Below, one piece after another: positions 1 through 6,015 of a DNA stretch of 9,948 nt (positions within the stretch are counted from its first letter, which is position 1; every line of letters starts with the position of its first letter). The stretch covers positions 1 to 9,948 of the forward strand of contig CAIRAS010000461.1 of the NCBI GenBank assembly GCA_903876615.1. Direction: 5' to 3'. Source of the DNA: an uncultured Holophagaceae bacterium (GTDB taxonomy: Bacteria; Acidobacteriota; Holophagae; Holophagales; Holophagaceae). The notes beneath the pieces were generated by a model. It did no database searches. It worked only from the letters and a program-made list of their open reading frames with translations, and had not been told where the DNA came from. A program made the translations under genes and the position numbers.

Positions 1-96
1 CAGGCCCGTGCGGATGCGGACCTCGCCGCCATCCAGGTCCAGGCTCAGCTGGATGCTGGTCTCGCCGGTGACGCGATAGAGGGAGGTGGACCTCAT
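1..96 (-). CDS. hisB: Imidazoleglycerol-phosphate dehydratase, N-terminal fragment (cut by window edge)
   Basis: Only the first 32 codons are visible; the gene continues past the left edge. The peptide begins MRSTSLYRVTGETSIQLSL and continues with LDLDGGEVRIRTGL, which fits the HisB N-terminus (R-x-T-x-ET-x-I, then a DG-x-G-like stretch and TG before the usual FxDHML metal motif). HisB dehydrates imidazoleglycerol phosphate to imidazoleacetol phosphate in histidine synthesis. The ATG overlaps the stop of the upstream hisC-HAD gene as ATGA, so the two are probably translationally coupled. No HAD phosphatase domain precedes the dehydratase as it does in E. coli HisB; here a HAD domain is fused to HisC instead. 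The identification rests on a short stretch plus the his-gene context. Confidence 0.8.
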   Translation of the reverse strand, partial: MRSTSLYRVTGETSIQLSLDLDGGEVRIRTGL

Positions 97-1844
97 GGCA
101 GCTCCTGGAGCAGGTGAAGCAGGGTTTCGCATTGCAGATCTTCCGGGGCGGCGAAGCGGGTGCGGTCGGGACCCACGGCCCCGAAGCGCCAGGATACTTC
201 GGGACGGAGCGCAGCGGCGGCCCGGAGGCAGCGGGCGTCGTCCACGGTGTCGCCCACGAAGACGATCTCCTCGGCCCGGAAGGCGTCGGCCAGCTGGAGG
301 AGCCCGGCGGGTTCGGGCTTGCGGAGGTGGGGCGCGGCGTCGCACACCGCGGGCAGGCTGTAGCCCAGCACCTGCCAGGCCAGCACCAGCTCCTCGGGCG
401 GGCGGCCCGTGAGCACGGCCAGCTCCCAGCCCGGGGCCTGCAGCTGGGTAAGGCTGGCCAGGGGTCGCTCCAGCTTGATGGTGTCGGCGTAGTGCTTCTG
501 TACCACGACCTGGGCGACGGGCTCCAGGGCCTGGAGGCGGGCCTCCAGCTCCGGGAAGCCCCGGCCCGCAGCGGCTTCCACCAGGGCCTGGAGGTCCAGG
601 TCCCCGTGGGCCTCGGCCAGGGCCAGGGCGCCTGCGGCGAGGCGGAAGTCGTTGTTGAAGCCCCCCGCCCGCTTGAAGGCGCGGTAGCTGGCGTCGGTCC
701 AGGGCAGGGCCGGGCGCAGCTCGGCCAGGGCTCGGGCCACGGCCTCGAGGAAGCTGCGGTCTGCGTCGATGAGCACGCCGTCGATGTCCAGCACGAGCAG
801 GCGCCGCCGGGGCCGGGGGGCGGGGTCGGGCAGGGCCGCTCCCAGCACCGCCGCCACCCGCGCGGAGTCGGCTTCGGTGCCCAGGCTCACCCGAGCCGCG
901 TCAGCGCCGGGCAGGCGGCGCACCTTGATGCCGGCGGGCTCCAGCAGGGCGCTGGGGTCCGGGGTCACGTGCAGGAAGTTGCCAGCGCTGGGGGCCGCGC
1001 GGTGGGTGGTCAGCGCGGTGGCGAAGCGGTCACGGCGCTCGGGCAGGGCCCGCACCGCCGACTCGAAGGCCGGGGCGAAGTCCAGGGCCACATCCAGGGC
1101 CTCAAGGCTGGCGGAGGGGATGGAGTAGGGCAGCTGCAGGGCGGCGAGGCGGCCGATGAGGGCGGGAGCGCCCACCAGGTAGCCCAGGCGCCAGGCCGCG
1201 GAGGCCAGGGCCTTGCTGAAGGTGCGCAGCAGCACCAGGTTCGGAAAGCGGTCCACGGCCAGGCGGTGGGTGGCAGGGGCGAACTCCGCGTAGGCCTCGT
1301 CCAGCACCACCAGCGGGGGATTCGGCCGAGCGGCGGCGGCCTCCAGCAGCGGCTCCAGTTCCGCCAGGGAGAGCCAGGCGCCGGTCGGATTGTTGGGCAG
1401 GGTGAGCCAGAGCTGGCGGCAGTCGAGGGCCTGGAACCAGGGCTCCAGCGGAAAGCCCGTGCCCTGGGGCACCAGGCGCACCCGGCCGCCGTGGCGGCGC
1501 GCCAGCAGGGGATAGAGGCTGAACCCGGGCTCGGGAATGGCGACGGTGTCTCCCGGCGTGAGGCCCGCCAGGGCCACCAGGTCCAGCAGGGCGCCGCTGG
1601 AGGGACCCAGCAGCAGCCCTCCCACCGGAGCCCCCAGGCGCTGGCGGAGCCGCTCGGTGAGCTCTGCCTGGCGCTCGGGGTAGATATTGAAGGGCAGGGT
1701 CTGGAGCCGGGCCAGCAGGGCCTCCCGGGCGGCCTCGGGCCAGTCCGTGGGCAGCTCGTTCATGTGCAGCCGCAGGCCCGCCGACGGCTCAGGCGGCCGC
1801 TGGTAGGCGGGCAGGTCGGCAAGATCGGGGCGGAGGAGCGGCAT
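93..1844 (-). CDS. hisC: Histidinol-phosphate aminotransferase fused to a HAD-family phosphatase
   Basis: The 583-residue product is much longer than a usual HisC (about 350-370). Residues 1-338 are a fold-type I PLP aminotransferase: NNPTG at 151-155, LDEAY at 181-185 with the pyridine-binding Asp182, FSK with the PLP lysine Lys211, and ARVSLGT with the substrate-binding Arg318. After a Pro/Arg-rich linker (339-347), residues 348-583 are a HAD hydrolase: motif I DIDGV (nucleophile Asp353, Asp355), motif II LTGR (Thr479), motif III Lys509 and motif IV GDTVDD (532-536). About 125 residues lie between motifs I and II, so there is a large C1-type cap as in subfamily I. HisC converts imidazoleacetol phosphate to L-histidinol phosphate. 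The HAD domain could then dephosphorylate it, which is an inference from fusion and context. The gene lies 82 bp after hisD, with only a weak GGCC hairpin (1873-1889) between them and a weak Shine-Dalgarno (TTGAG). Its stop overlaps the hisB ATG. The gene symbol covers the aminotransferase part only. Confidence 0.93.
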   Translation of the reverse strand: MPLLRPDLADLPAYQRPPEPSAGLRLHMNELPTDWPEAAREALLARLQTLPFNIYPERQAELTERLRQRLGAPVGGLLLGPSSGALLDLVALAGLTPGDTVAIPEPGFSLYPLLARRHGGRVRLVPQGTGFPLEPWFQALDCRQLWLTLPNNPTGAWLSLAELEPLLEAAAARPNPPLVVLDEAYAEFAPATHRLAVDRFPNLVLLRTFSKALASAAWRLGYLVGAPALIGRLAALQLPYSIPSASLEALDVALDFAPAFESAVRALPERRDRFATALTTHRAAPSAGNFLHVTPDPSALLEPAGIKVRRLPGADAARVSLGTEADSARVAAVLGAALPDPAPRPRRRLLVLDIDGVLIDADRSFLEAVARALAELRPALPWTDASYRAFKRAGGFNNDFRLAAGALALAEAHGDLDLQALVEAAAGRGFPELEARLQALEPVAQVVVQKHYADTIKLERPLASLTQLQAPGWELAVLTGRPPEELVLAWQVLGYSLPAVCDAAPHLRKPEPAGLLQLADAFRAEEIVFVGDTVDDARCLRAAAALRPEVSWRFGAVGPDRTRFAAPEDLQCETLLHLLQELP

Positions 1845-1926
1845 GGGGACTCAAGAGAAGGGTAGGAGGGTTCCAGGCCTTCAGGCCGGGAGAAGCGCGG
1901 GCACTCGGCAGGAGCAGGCGCGGTGC

Positions 1927-3264
1927 CTAGGGGCGGCGGTGGGCGCGGAGGCCTGCGCTGCGACCGTGGTGGGTCAGGCCCTCGGCCTCGGCGAGGCGCT
2001 GGACCCAGGGGGCCATGGCGGCGGCGTCACCCGCCGAGAGCCGCAGCAGGCTCTGGCGCTTGAGGAAGGTGGCCACGCCCAGGGGACTGGTGTAGCGGGC
2101 GCTGCGGTCCGTGGGCAGCACGTGGTTGGGACCGGCACCGTAGTCGCCGAAGGCCTCGGCGCTGGCGGCACCGATGAAGACGGCGCCCGCGGTGGTCAGA
2201 TCCGGCAACCAGGCCTCGGGATCGCGGACGCAGAGCTCGAGGTGCTCGGGCGCCCAGGCCTGGGCCACGGCCACGGCCAGCTCCCGGGCCGCGCAGACCA
2301 GCCGCCCGTGGGCCGCGAGGCTCTGCTCGAGGATCTCCCGCCGGGGCGAGGCTGCCACCCGGGCCTGCAGCTCGAGGGCCACGGCTTCCAGCAAGGTTCG
2401 ATCGGAGCTGATAAGGACGGCGGCGGCATCGGGGTCGTGCTCGGCCTGGGCCAGCAGGTCCTCGGCCAGCCAGGCGGGGTCGGCGCTGGCGTCGGCCAGT
2501 ACCAGCAGCTCCGTGGGGCCCGCCAGGGCGTCGATGCCACAGGTGCCGATGAGCTGCCGCTTGGCCTCGGCCACGAAGCGGTTGCCGGGGCCCGCGATGA
2601 GGTCCACGGCGGGCTCGCCGTAGGCCAGCCAGCCCAGGGCCTGGGCGCCGCCGAAGGGGTAGAGCTCCGTGAGACCCAGCTCCGCCGCGCAGGCCAGGAC
2701 CAGGGGATCCACCCCCCAGGCGCCGGGCAGGGTGGCCTGGGGCTTGGGCGGCGTGACCCCCACGATGCGGCGCACCCCGGCCACCTGGGCGGGGATGACG
2801 GTCATGGCCAGGGTGGAGGGGTAGAAGGCCCGGCCGCCGGGGATGTAAACACCCGCCGCCTGCATGGGGCACCAGCGCTCGCCCACGGTGCCGCCCAGGG
2901 GCAGGGGCAGCTCCAGGTCGCGCAGGCAGCCGCGCTGGCCTTCGGCGAAGCGCCGCACGTTGCCGATCATCTCCCGCAGGGCGGCCATGAGGTCCGGCTG
3001 GCGCTGGTCCAGGTCCGCGCGGGCGGCTTCCAGGGCCGAACCCGGGATCTGCAAGGCCGACGGCTCAAGGCTGACGCCGTCCAGCTTCCGGGTCCAGGCC
3101 AGCACCGCCGGCAGCCCCTCGCGGCGCACGTCCGCCAGGATGGCCGCGACGGCCTTCCGCGTGTCTTCCTCCATCCCCGCATTTCGGCCCAGAGAGGCCA
3201 CCCACCCCGGGACTTGGGCCCGGTCGATCAGGTCAGTGATTGGGATGAAGTAACACCTATGCAC
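1927..3264 (-). CDS. hisD: Histidinol dehydrogenase
   Basis: HisD carries out the last two NAD-dependent oxidations, L-histidinol to L-histidinal to L-histidine, as a zinc enzyme in the cytoplasm. The 445-residue product spans the whole family (about 430). Visible signatures are GVYIPGGRAFYPST (138-151), AGPGNRFVAEAKR (224-236), DALAGPTELLVLAD (245-258), APEHLEL with catalytic Glu340 and His341, and GPNHVLPT with His381. The predicted zinc ligands are Gln273, His276 (AQAEHDP), Asp374 and His433 (EGLTHH). The start is uncertain. The first possible codon is a GTG, with an in-frame TAG seven codons upstream and no convincing ribosome binding site. Later candidates are GTG at residue 22 and ATG at residue 31, but the family alignment seems to need residues from about 24 onward. 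The gene follows lpxC by 69 bp and precedes hisC-HAD by 82 bp. Confidence 0.96.
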   Translation of the reverse strand: MHRCYFIPITDLIDRAQVPGWVASLGRNAGMEEDTRKAVAAILADVRREGLPAVLAWTRKLDGVSLEPSALQIPGSALEAARADLDQRQPDLMAALREMIGNVRRFAEGQRGCLRDLELPLPLGGTVGERWCPMQAAGVYIPGGRAFYPSTLAMTVIPAQVAGVRRIVGVTPPKPQATLPGAWGVDPLVLACAAELGLTELYPFGGAQALGWLAYGEPAVDLIAGPGNRFVAEAKRQLIGTCGIDALAGPTELLVLADASADPAWLAEDLLAQAEHDPDAAAVLISSDRTLLEAVALELQARVAASPRREILEQSLAAHGRLVCAARELAVAVAQAWAPEHLELCVRDPEAWLPDLTTAGAVFIGAASAEAFGDYGAGPNHVLPTDRSARYTSPLGVATFLKRQSLLRLSAGDAAAMAPWVQRLAEAEGLTHHGRSAGLRAHRRP

Positions 3265-3298
3265 CTCGGAGGTGAAGAGCTAAGTCTGCCCGATTCAT
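3257..3298 (-). other. Possible 13-codon leader ORF overlapping the hisD start
   Basis: An ATG opens a 13-residue frame, MNRADLALHLRGA, ending in a TAG that lies inside the proposed GTG CAT AGG start of hisD, an 8-base overlap in another frame. This arrangement would allow termination-reinitiation into hisD, which otherwise lacks a visible Shine-Dalgarno. The frame contains only one His codon, so it does not look like a classical his attenuator leader, and it has no strong ribosome binding site itself. It may be chance. Confidence 0.2.
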
Positions 3299-3333
3299 GC
3301 CGGGAGCACAACCGCAAATACCGTGGGTCCGGC

Positions 3334-4242
3334 TCAGGCGGGCTGGGCCACCAGGGGGTGGAAGAAGCGGCGCACGTTGGCGGGCTTGGCGTCTTCGGTC
3401 CACTCCCAGCAGGCGGGATTGGCCAGGATGGCCTGGGTGAGGGCGACGTGCAGGGCGTGGCCGGCGGCATGGGCCTCCACGAGACCCAGCAGCGGCGCGC
3501 CCAGCAGGGCCAGGTCACCGACGAGGTCGAGCATCTTGTGGCGGACGGCTTCGTCTTCGAAGCGCAGGGACTCGTTCAGGGGGCCATCGGCGCCAAAGAC
3601 CACGGCGTTGTCGAGGCTGCCGCCCAGGGCGAGGCCACGGGCACGCATCAGGTCGATCTCCTGCTCCAGGCAGAAGGTGCGGGCGGCGCTCAGCTCCCGG
3701 CGGTACTTCTCCGGGGTGAGGCTCAGCTCGCGACTCTGGCGGCCCAGGGCGGGCACGGGGAAGTCGATGACATAGCGCAGGCGGAAGCCGTCGAAGGGCA
3801 GGACGCGGATCCAGCGGTCGCCGTTGCGGACCTCGACGGGCTGGGTGACCTTCAGGAAGCGGCGGCGCCCTGCCAGGGACTTGGCACCGGCCCGCAGGAT
3901 GGCTTCGACCCAGGGGGCGGCGCTGCCGTCCAGGATGGGGAGCTCTTCGGCGTCCACTTCGATGCGGAGGTGCTCGACTTCCAGGCCCATGAGGGCGGAC
4001 AGCAGGTGCTCCACGGTCTGGAGCCGCACGCCGTCCTTGACCAGGGTGGTGGCCAGGACCAGGTCGCCGGCCAGTTCGGCCTTGGCGGGGAGCTCGGTGC
4101 CGGTGGGCAGGTGGACGAACACCAGGCCCGAGGGAGCAGACACAGGCACCAGGCGCACGGTGCAGGGCCGGTTGCCGTGCAGGCCGCGGCCCGAGATCGT
4201 GATCTCGCGGCTCAGGGTCTGGGGCGTGGCACTGCGGGGCAT
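3334..4242 (-). CDS. lpxC: UDP-3-O-acyl-N-acetylglucosamine deacetylase
   Basis: LpxC is the zinc-dependent, committed step of lipid A synthesis, removing acetyl from UDP-3-O-acyl-GlcNAc at the cytoplasmic face of the inner membrane. The 302-residue length matches the family (E. coli 305). Key residues are in place: TVEHL with catalytic Glu78 and zinc ligand His79 (the same numbers as in E. coli), ELPILDGSAAPWV (100-112), RHKMLD with zinc ligands His235 and Asp239, and GHALH with the general-acid His262. The TISGRGLHGN stretch (15-24) is the typical family start, and the ATG has an AGAGG ribosome binding site about 6 bases upstream. It is the first gene after a 123-bp gap holding a strong palindrome and a sigma-54-like element, and is followed by hisD. 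Linkage of lpxC to his genes is unusual; in many bacteria it sits with ftsZ or with other lpx genes. Confidence 0.98.
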   Translation of the reverse strand: MPRSATPQTLSREITISGRGLHGNRPCTVRLVPVSAPSGLVFVHLPTGTELPAKAELAGDLVLATTLVKDGVRLQTVEHLLSALMGLEVEHLRIEVDAEELPILDGSAAPWVEAILRAGAKSLAGRRRFLKVTQPVEVRNGDRWIRVLPFDGFRLRYVIDFPVPALGRQSRELSLTPEKYRRELSAARTFCLEQEIDLMRARGLALGGSLDNAVVFGADGPLNESLRFEDEAVRHKMLDLVGDLALLGAPLLGLVEAHAAGHALHVALTQAILANPACWEWTEDAKPANVRRFFHPLVAQPA

Positions 4243-4262
4243 GGGAACCTCTGGGGGTCTCT

Positions 4263-4280
4263 ATGCCAATACTGTGCCAA
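4263..4280 (-). promoter_or_regulatory. Sigma-54-like (-24/-12) element upstream of lpxC
   Basis: On the minus strand this reads TTGGCACAGTATTGGCAT. Against the sigma-54 consensus (TGGCAC-N5-TTGCW) it has a complete TGGCAC at -24, the correct spacing, and TGGCA at -12 with one mismatch (G for T). The predicted transcription start is near 4253, only about 11 bases before the lpxC ATG, leaving a very short leader beginning around the AGAGG ribosome binding site. It can also be read as a direct repeat TTGGCA-N5-TTGGCA with an 11-bp period, which could be a transcription-factor site instead. No activator gene or upstream activating site is identified here. Confidence 0.4.
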
Positions 4281-4318
4281 TATTTAAATTAAATCATTGC
4301 ATGATTTAATTTAAATAT
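4280..4318. repeat. Perfect 39-bp AT-rich palindrome between ispD and lpxC
   Basis: Two 18-base arms (ATATTTAAATTAAATCAT and its exact reverse complement) flank a 3-base centre, TGC. The arms are nearly pure A/T in a genome that is otherwise strongly GC-rich. The palindrome abuts the -24 end of the sigma-54-like element. It could be an operator for a dimeric regulator, a cruciform-forming or UP-like promoter element, or an RNA hairpin at the end of the ispD transcript. It lacks the GC-rich stem and following T-run of a standard intrinsic terminator. Confidence 0.9.
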
Positions 4319-4339
4319 ATTAAAAGAGAATTGTGGGTT

Positions 4340-4375
4340 CTGAACCACACCTGTGGTCAGCCCCCTCAGCGGGGG
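4340..4375 (-). terminator. Weak hairpins at the 3' end of ispD
   Basis: Two small inverted repeats follow one another. CCCCC-TCAGC-GGGGG (4361-4375) overlaps the ispD stop codon. A bulged stem CTGACCAC/GTGGTTCAG (4340-4360) lies just after it. On the transcript, T-rich sequence (TTCTCTTTT) comes about ten bases after the second stem, so this is not a textbook intrinsic terminator, but it is the best candidate for separating rlpA-ispD from lpxC. Confidence 0.35.
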
Positions 4376-5070
4376 CGGGCCCGCTCCCAGTCTTCGGGGG
4401 TGGTCAGCTTCAGGTTGGAGCTGGGGCTGGGGATCAGCTTTACCGCCAGACCCAGGCGCTCCAGGAGCGCCACATCGTCGGTGCCTGTGAAACCGTCCCG
4501 CTCGGCGGCCTCGAAGACCCTCAACCAAGTGGCGAGTCGGGCGATCTGGGGGGTCTGGGCCCGGAAGAACTCCTCCCGGGGCTCGGTGCCCAGCACCCGG
4601 CCGGTGCTGTCCACCCGCTTGAGGGTGTCCGTGGAGGGCTCGCCCAGGAGGGTCCCGTCGAACTGGTTCAAGGCCTCCAGGGCTTCCCAGAGCTGGGCCG
4701 CGGGCGGGAAGGGGCGCACGGCGTCATGGATCATCACCGGCGCGAGGGGCCGGTCCGGCAGGGAGAGGAGCGCGGCCCACACGGACTGCTGGCGAGAATC
4801 GCCGCCGGGGACCACGGTGCAGGGCACAGGGAAGGGCCAGCCGCGGGCTTCCTCGAGATGGGACTCGGGCACGGCCAGGGCGATGCCAGCCAGGGGGGGC
4901 ATGCCCGGGGCCAGGAAGGCCTCCACCGTGACCTGGAGCAGGGGCCGGCCATCCCAGTCCCGGAACTGCTTGGGCACGCCGCCCCCCATGCGCACGCCCC
5001 GGCCGCCGGCGGGAATGACCAGGAAGGGCCGGATGGCCTCAGCGCTGGCGGGTGATGAAGGGCTCGACAC
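4366..5070 (-). CDS. ispD: 2-C-methyl-D-erythritol 4-phosphate cytidylyltransferase
   Basis: IspD joins CTP and 2-C-methyl-D-erythritol 4-phosphate to CDP-ME in the non-mevalonate isoprenoid pathway, in the cytoplasm. The roughly 234-residue product is full length. Visible motifs are the nucleotide-binding PAGGRGVRM with following VPKQF (catalytic Lys near 34), GGDSRQQSV, IHDAVRPF (Asp near 116), RAQTPQ, TGTDDVALLE and NLKLTTPEDW near the C-terminus (Lys near 221). Two tandem GTG codons (5073 and 5070) can start it. The second is preferred because AAGGA lies 5 bases before it; the first would leave only 2 bases. Either way the start lies inside the 3' end of rlpA, overlapping by 30-odd bases, so the two genes are co-transcribed and possibly coupled. 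Confidence 0.95.
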   Translation of the reverse strand: MSSPSSPASAEAIRPFLVIPAGGRGVRMGGGVPKQFRDWDGRPLLQVTVEAFLAPGMPPLAGIALAVPESHLEEARGWPFPVPCTVVPGGDSRQQSVWAALLSLPDRPLAPVMIHDAVRPFPPAAQLWEALEALNQFDGTLLGEPSTDTLKRVDSTGRVLGTEPREEFFRAQTPQIARLATWLRVFEAAERDGFTGTDDVALLERLGLAVKLIPSPSSNLKLTTPEDWERARPR

Positions 5071-5758
5071 CACGGTCCTTGAGGAGCTTGGCGATCTGCT
5101 CGGCGGACTGCTCGGCGTCCTGGCGGCTGGTGAAGCTGCCCACCCGGACGCGCTTCACCGTCAGACCCCCGCGGGTGGTGACTCCCTGGAGGGAGACCTC
5201 GCCGAAGGTGTTTTCAAGTTCGTGCCTAAGTGCTTCGATATTCTTGGGATTTGAAAGTGCGGCCACCTGCACAACGTAGGGATTCGCCTTGTCGAAGGCC
5301 GGGTCCAGGGCCACGGGTAGACCCATGGCATCCACGGTGCGGAGACGGATGCGGGTGGTGCCGACCCCCAGGAAGCCGAGCTCCTTGGCGCCGCGCATGG
5401 AGAGGTCAAGGATGCGGCCCTTCGCGAAGGGACCCCGGTCGTTCACCCGCAGCACGGTGCGCTTGCGGTTTTCCAGGTTCTCCACTTCCACGAAGCTGCC
5501 CAGGGGCAGGGTGCGGTGGGCGCAGGTGAACTGCTCAGGATCGAAGATCTCGCCGTTGGCCGTGGGTCGCCCGGCAAAGCCGTCGTCGGCCCCGCCATAC
5601 CAGCTGGCCTGACCCTCTTCCATGTAGGGCTGACCCTCGGAAGCACCGGGACCGCGGGAACCCGCTGGCGTGGGTGCCCAGGCCACGGGAGGCCGGGTGC
5701 AGTGCAGGGTGAAGCTGAGCGCCACCAGCGCCGCCAAGCCACGCATGGGTAAGCGCAT
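5039..5758 (-). CDS. rlpA: RlpA-like septal ring lytic transglycosylase/DPBB protein with SPOR domain
   Basis: The 239-residue product has an N-terminal hydrophobic export segment (7-19) ending in TLHC. Cys20 could be a lipid-modified cysteine, though His at -1 and Thr at -3 make a poor lipobox. Residues 49-142 are the RlpA double-psi beta-barrel: GQASWYG, GRPTANGEIFD (Glu70), AHRTLPLG (His81) and VNDRGPF (Asp107), the residues linked to lytic activity in characterised RlpA. Residues 158-237 (PYVVQVAALS ... RVRVGSFTSRQDAE) form a SPOR domain, a module that binds denuded septal glycan. The family acts in the periplasm during daughter-cell separation. An open frame extends 45 codons upstream to 5893, but the ATG at 5758 is chosen because it directly precedes the signal-like segment. 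Its binding site is imperfect: AGGA is very close, and AAAGGTG about 14 bases away. The stop lies inside ispD. Confidence 0.9.
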   Translation of the reverse strand: MRLPMRGLAALVALSFTLHCTRPPVAWAPTPAGSRGPGASEGQPYMEEGQASWYGGADDGFAGRPTANGEIFDPEQFTCAHRTLPLGSFVEVENLENRKRTVLRVNDRGPFAKGRILDLSMRGAKELGFLGVGTTRIRLRTVDAMGLPVALDPAFDKANPYVVQVAALSNPKNIEALRHELENTFGEVSLQGVTTRGGLTVKRVRVGSFTSRQDAEQSAEQIAKLLKDRGVEPFITRQR

Positions 5759-6015
5759 GATCCTGAGGAAGCCACCTTTCCCAAGTTCCACCGGCGTTGG
5801 AGGGTCGAAGGCGACCTGGATCTCGTGGATCCACGACACGCACGCCTGACTCCAATTGGTTGGATGGAAGAGGGACAGCATCGGACTCCACAAAGATCAG
5901 TCGGCCAAAATTTATAGGTCCGACTCGTATACATACACAGTATCGGCAACCGACCCCGTTTGTAAAGGATCGATAATCTCAATAAGCATATATTCAGCGA
6001 TGATTGTGTTTAGAT
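5759..6015. other. 257-bp intergenic leader upstream of rlpA
   Basis: This is the longest non-coding stretch, AT-rich from about 5900 to the DUF4388-gene stop. It holds a probable promoter, a perfect 14-bp palindrome TCGTGGATCCACGA (5823-5836), and two mutually exclusive short pairings on the transcript: 5899-5904 with 5920-5925, or 5881-5886 with 5918-5923. I see no clear intrinsic terminator for the upstream DUF4388 gene. No known riboswitch class is recognised. Confidence 0.5.
5939..5966 (-). promoter_or_regulatory. Candidate sigma-70 promoter for rlpA-ispD
   Basis: The minus strand carries TTTACA (5 of 6 matches to the -35 consensus) and, 16 bases on, GATACT (4 of 6 to the -10); ATACTG at spacing 17 is an alternative frame of the same site. 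Transcription would begin near 5932 and give a leader of about 175 bases before the rlpA ATG. A second -10-like TATAAA lies at 5911-5916 but has no good -35 partner. Confidence 0.4.

Noticed and set aside
1873..1889. Terminator or attenuator hairpin between hisD and hisC
   Set aside because: The stem is only GGCC/GGCC plus a bulged extension, and no T-run follows it.
114..4287. Long plus-strand open frames opposite the his and lpxC genes (up to 814 codons)
   Set aside because: They are antisense shadows produced by the high GC third positions of the minus-strand genes. Their translations are Gly/Gln/Ala-rich without any recognisable domain, and the longest spans several genes and the intergenic gaps.
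4292..4304. IHF-like site within the AT palindrome (AATCAT-N4-TGA)
   Set aside because: It misses the consensus at two positions, and AT-rich palindromes produce such partial matches easily.
5759..5893. A 45-residue N-terminal extension of RlpA
   Set aside because: The extension has no signal-like character and would bury the hydrophobic export segment internally. The ATG at 5758 places that segment at the N-terminus, as expected for RlpA.
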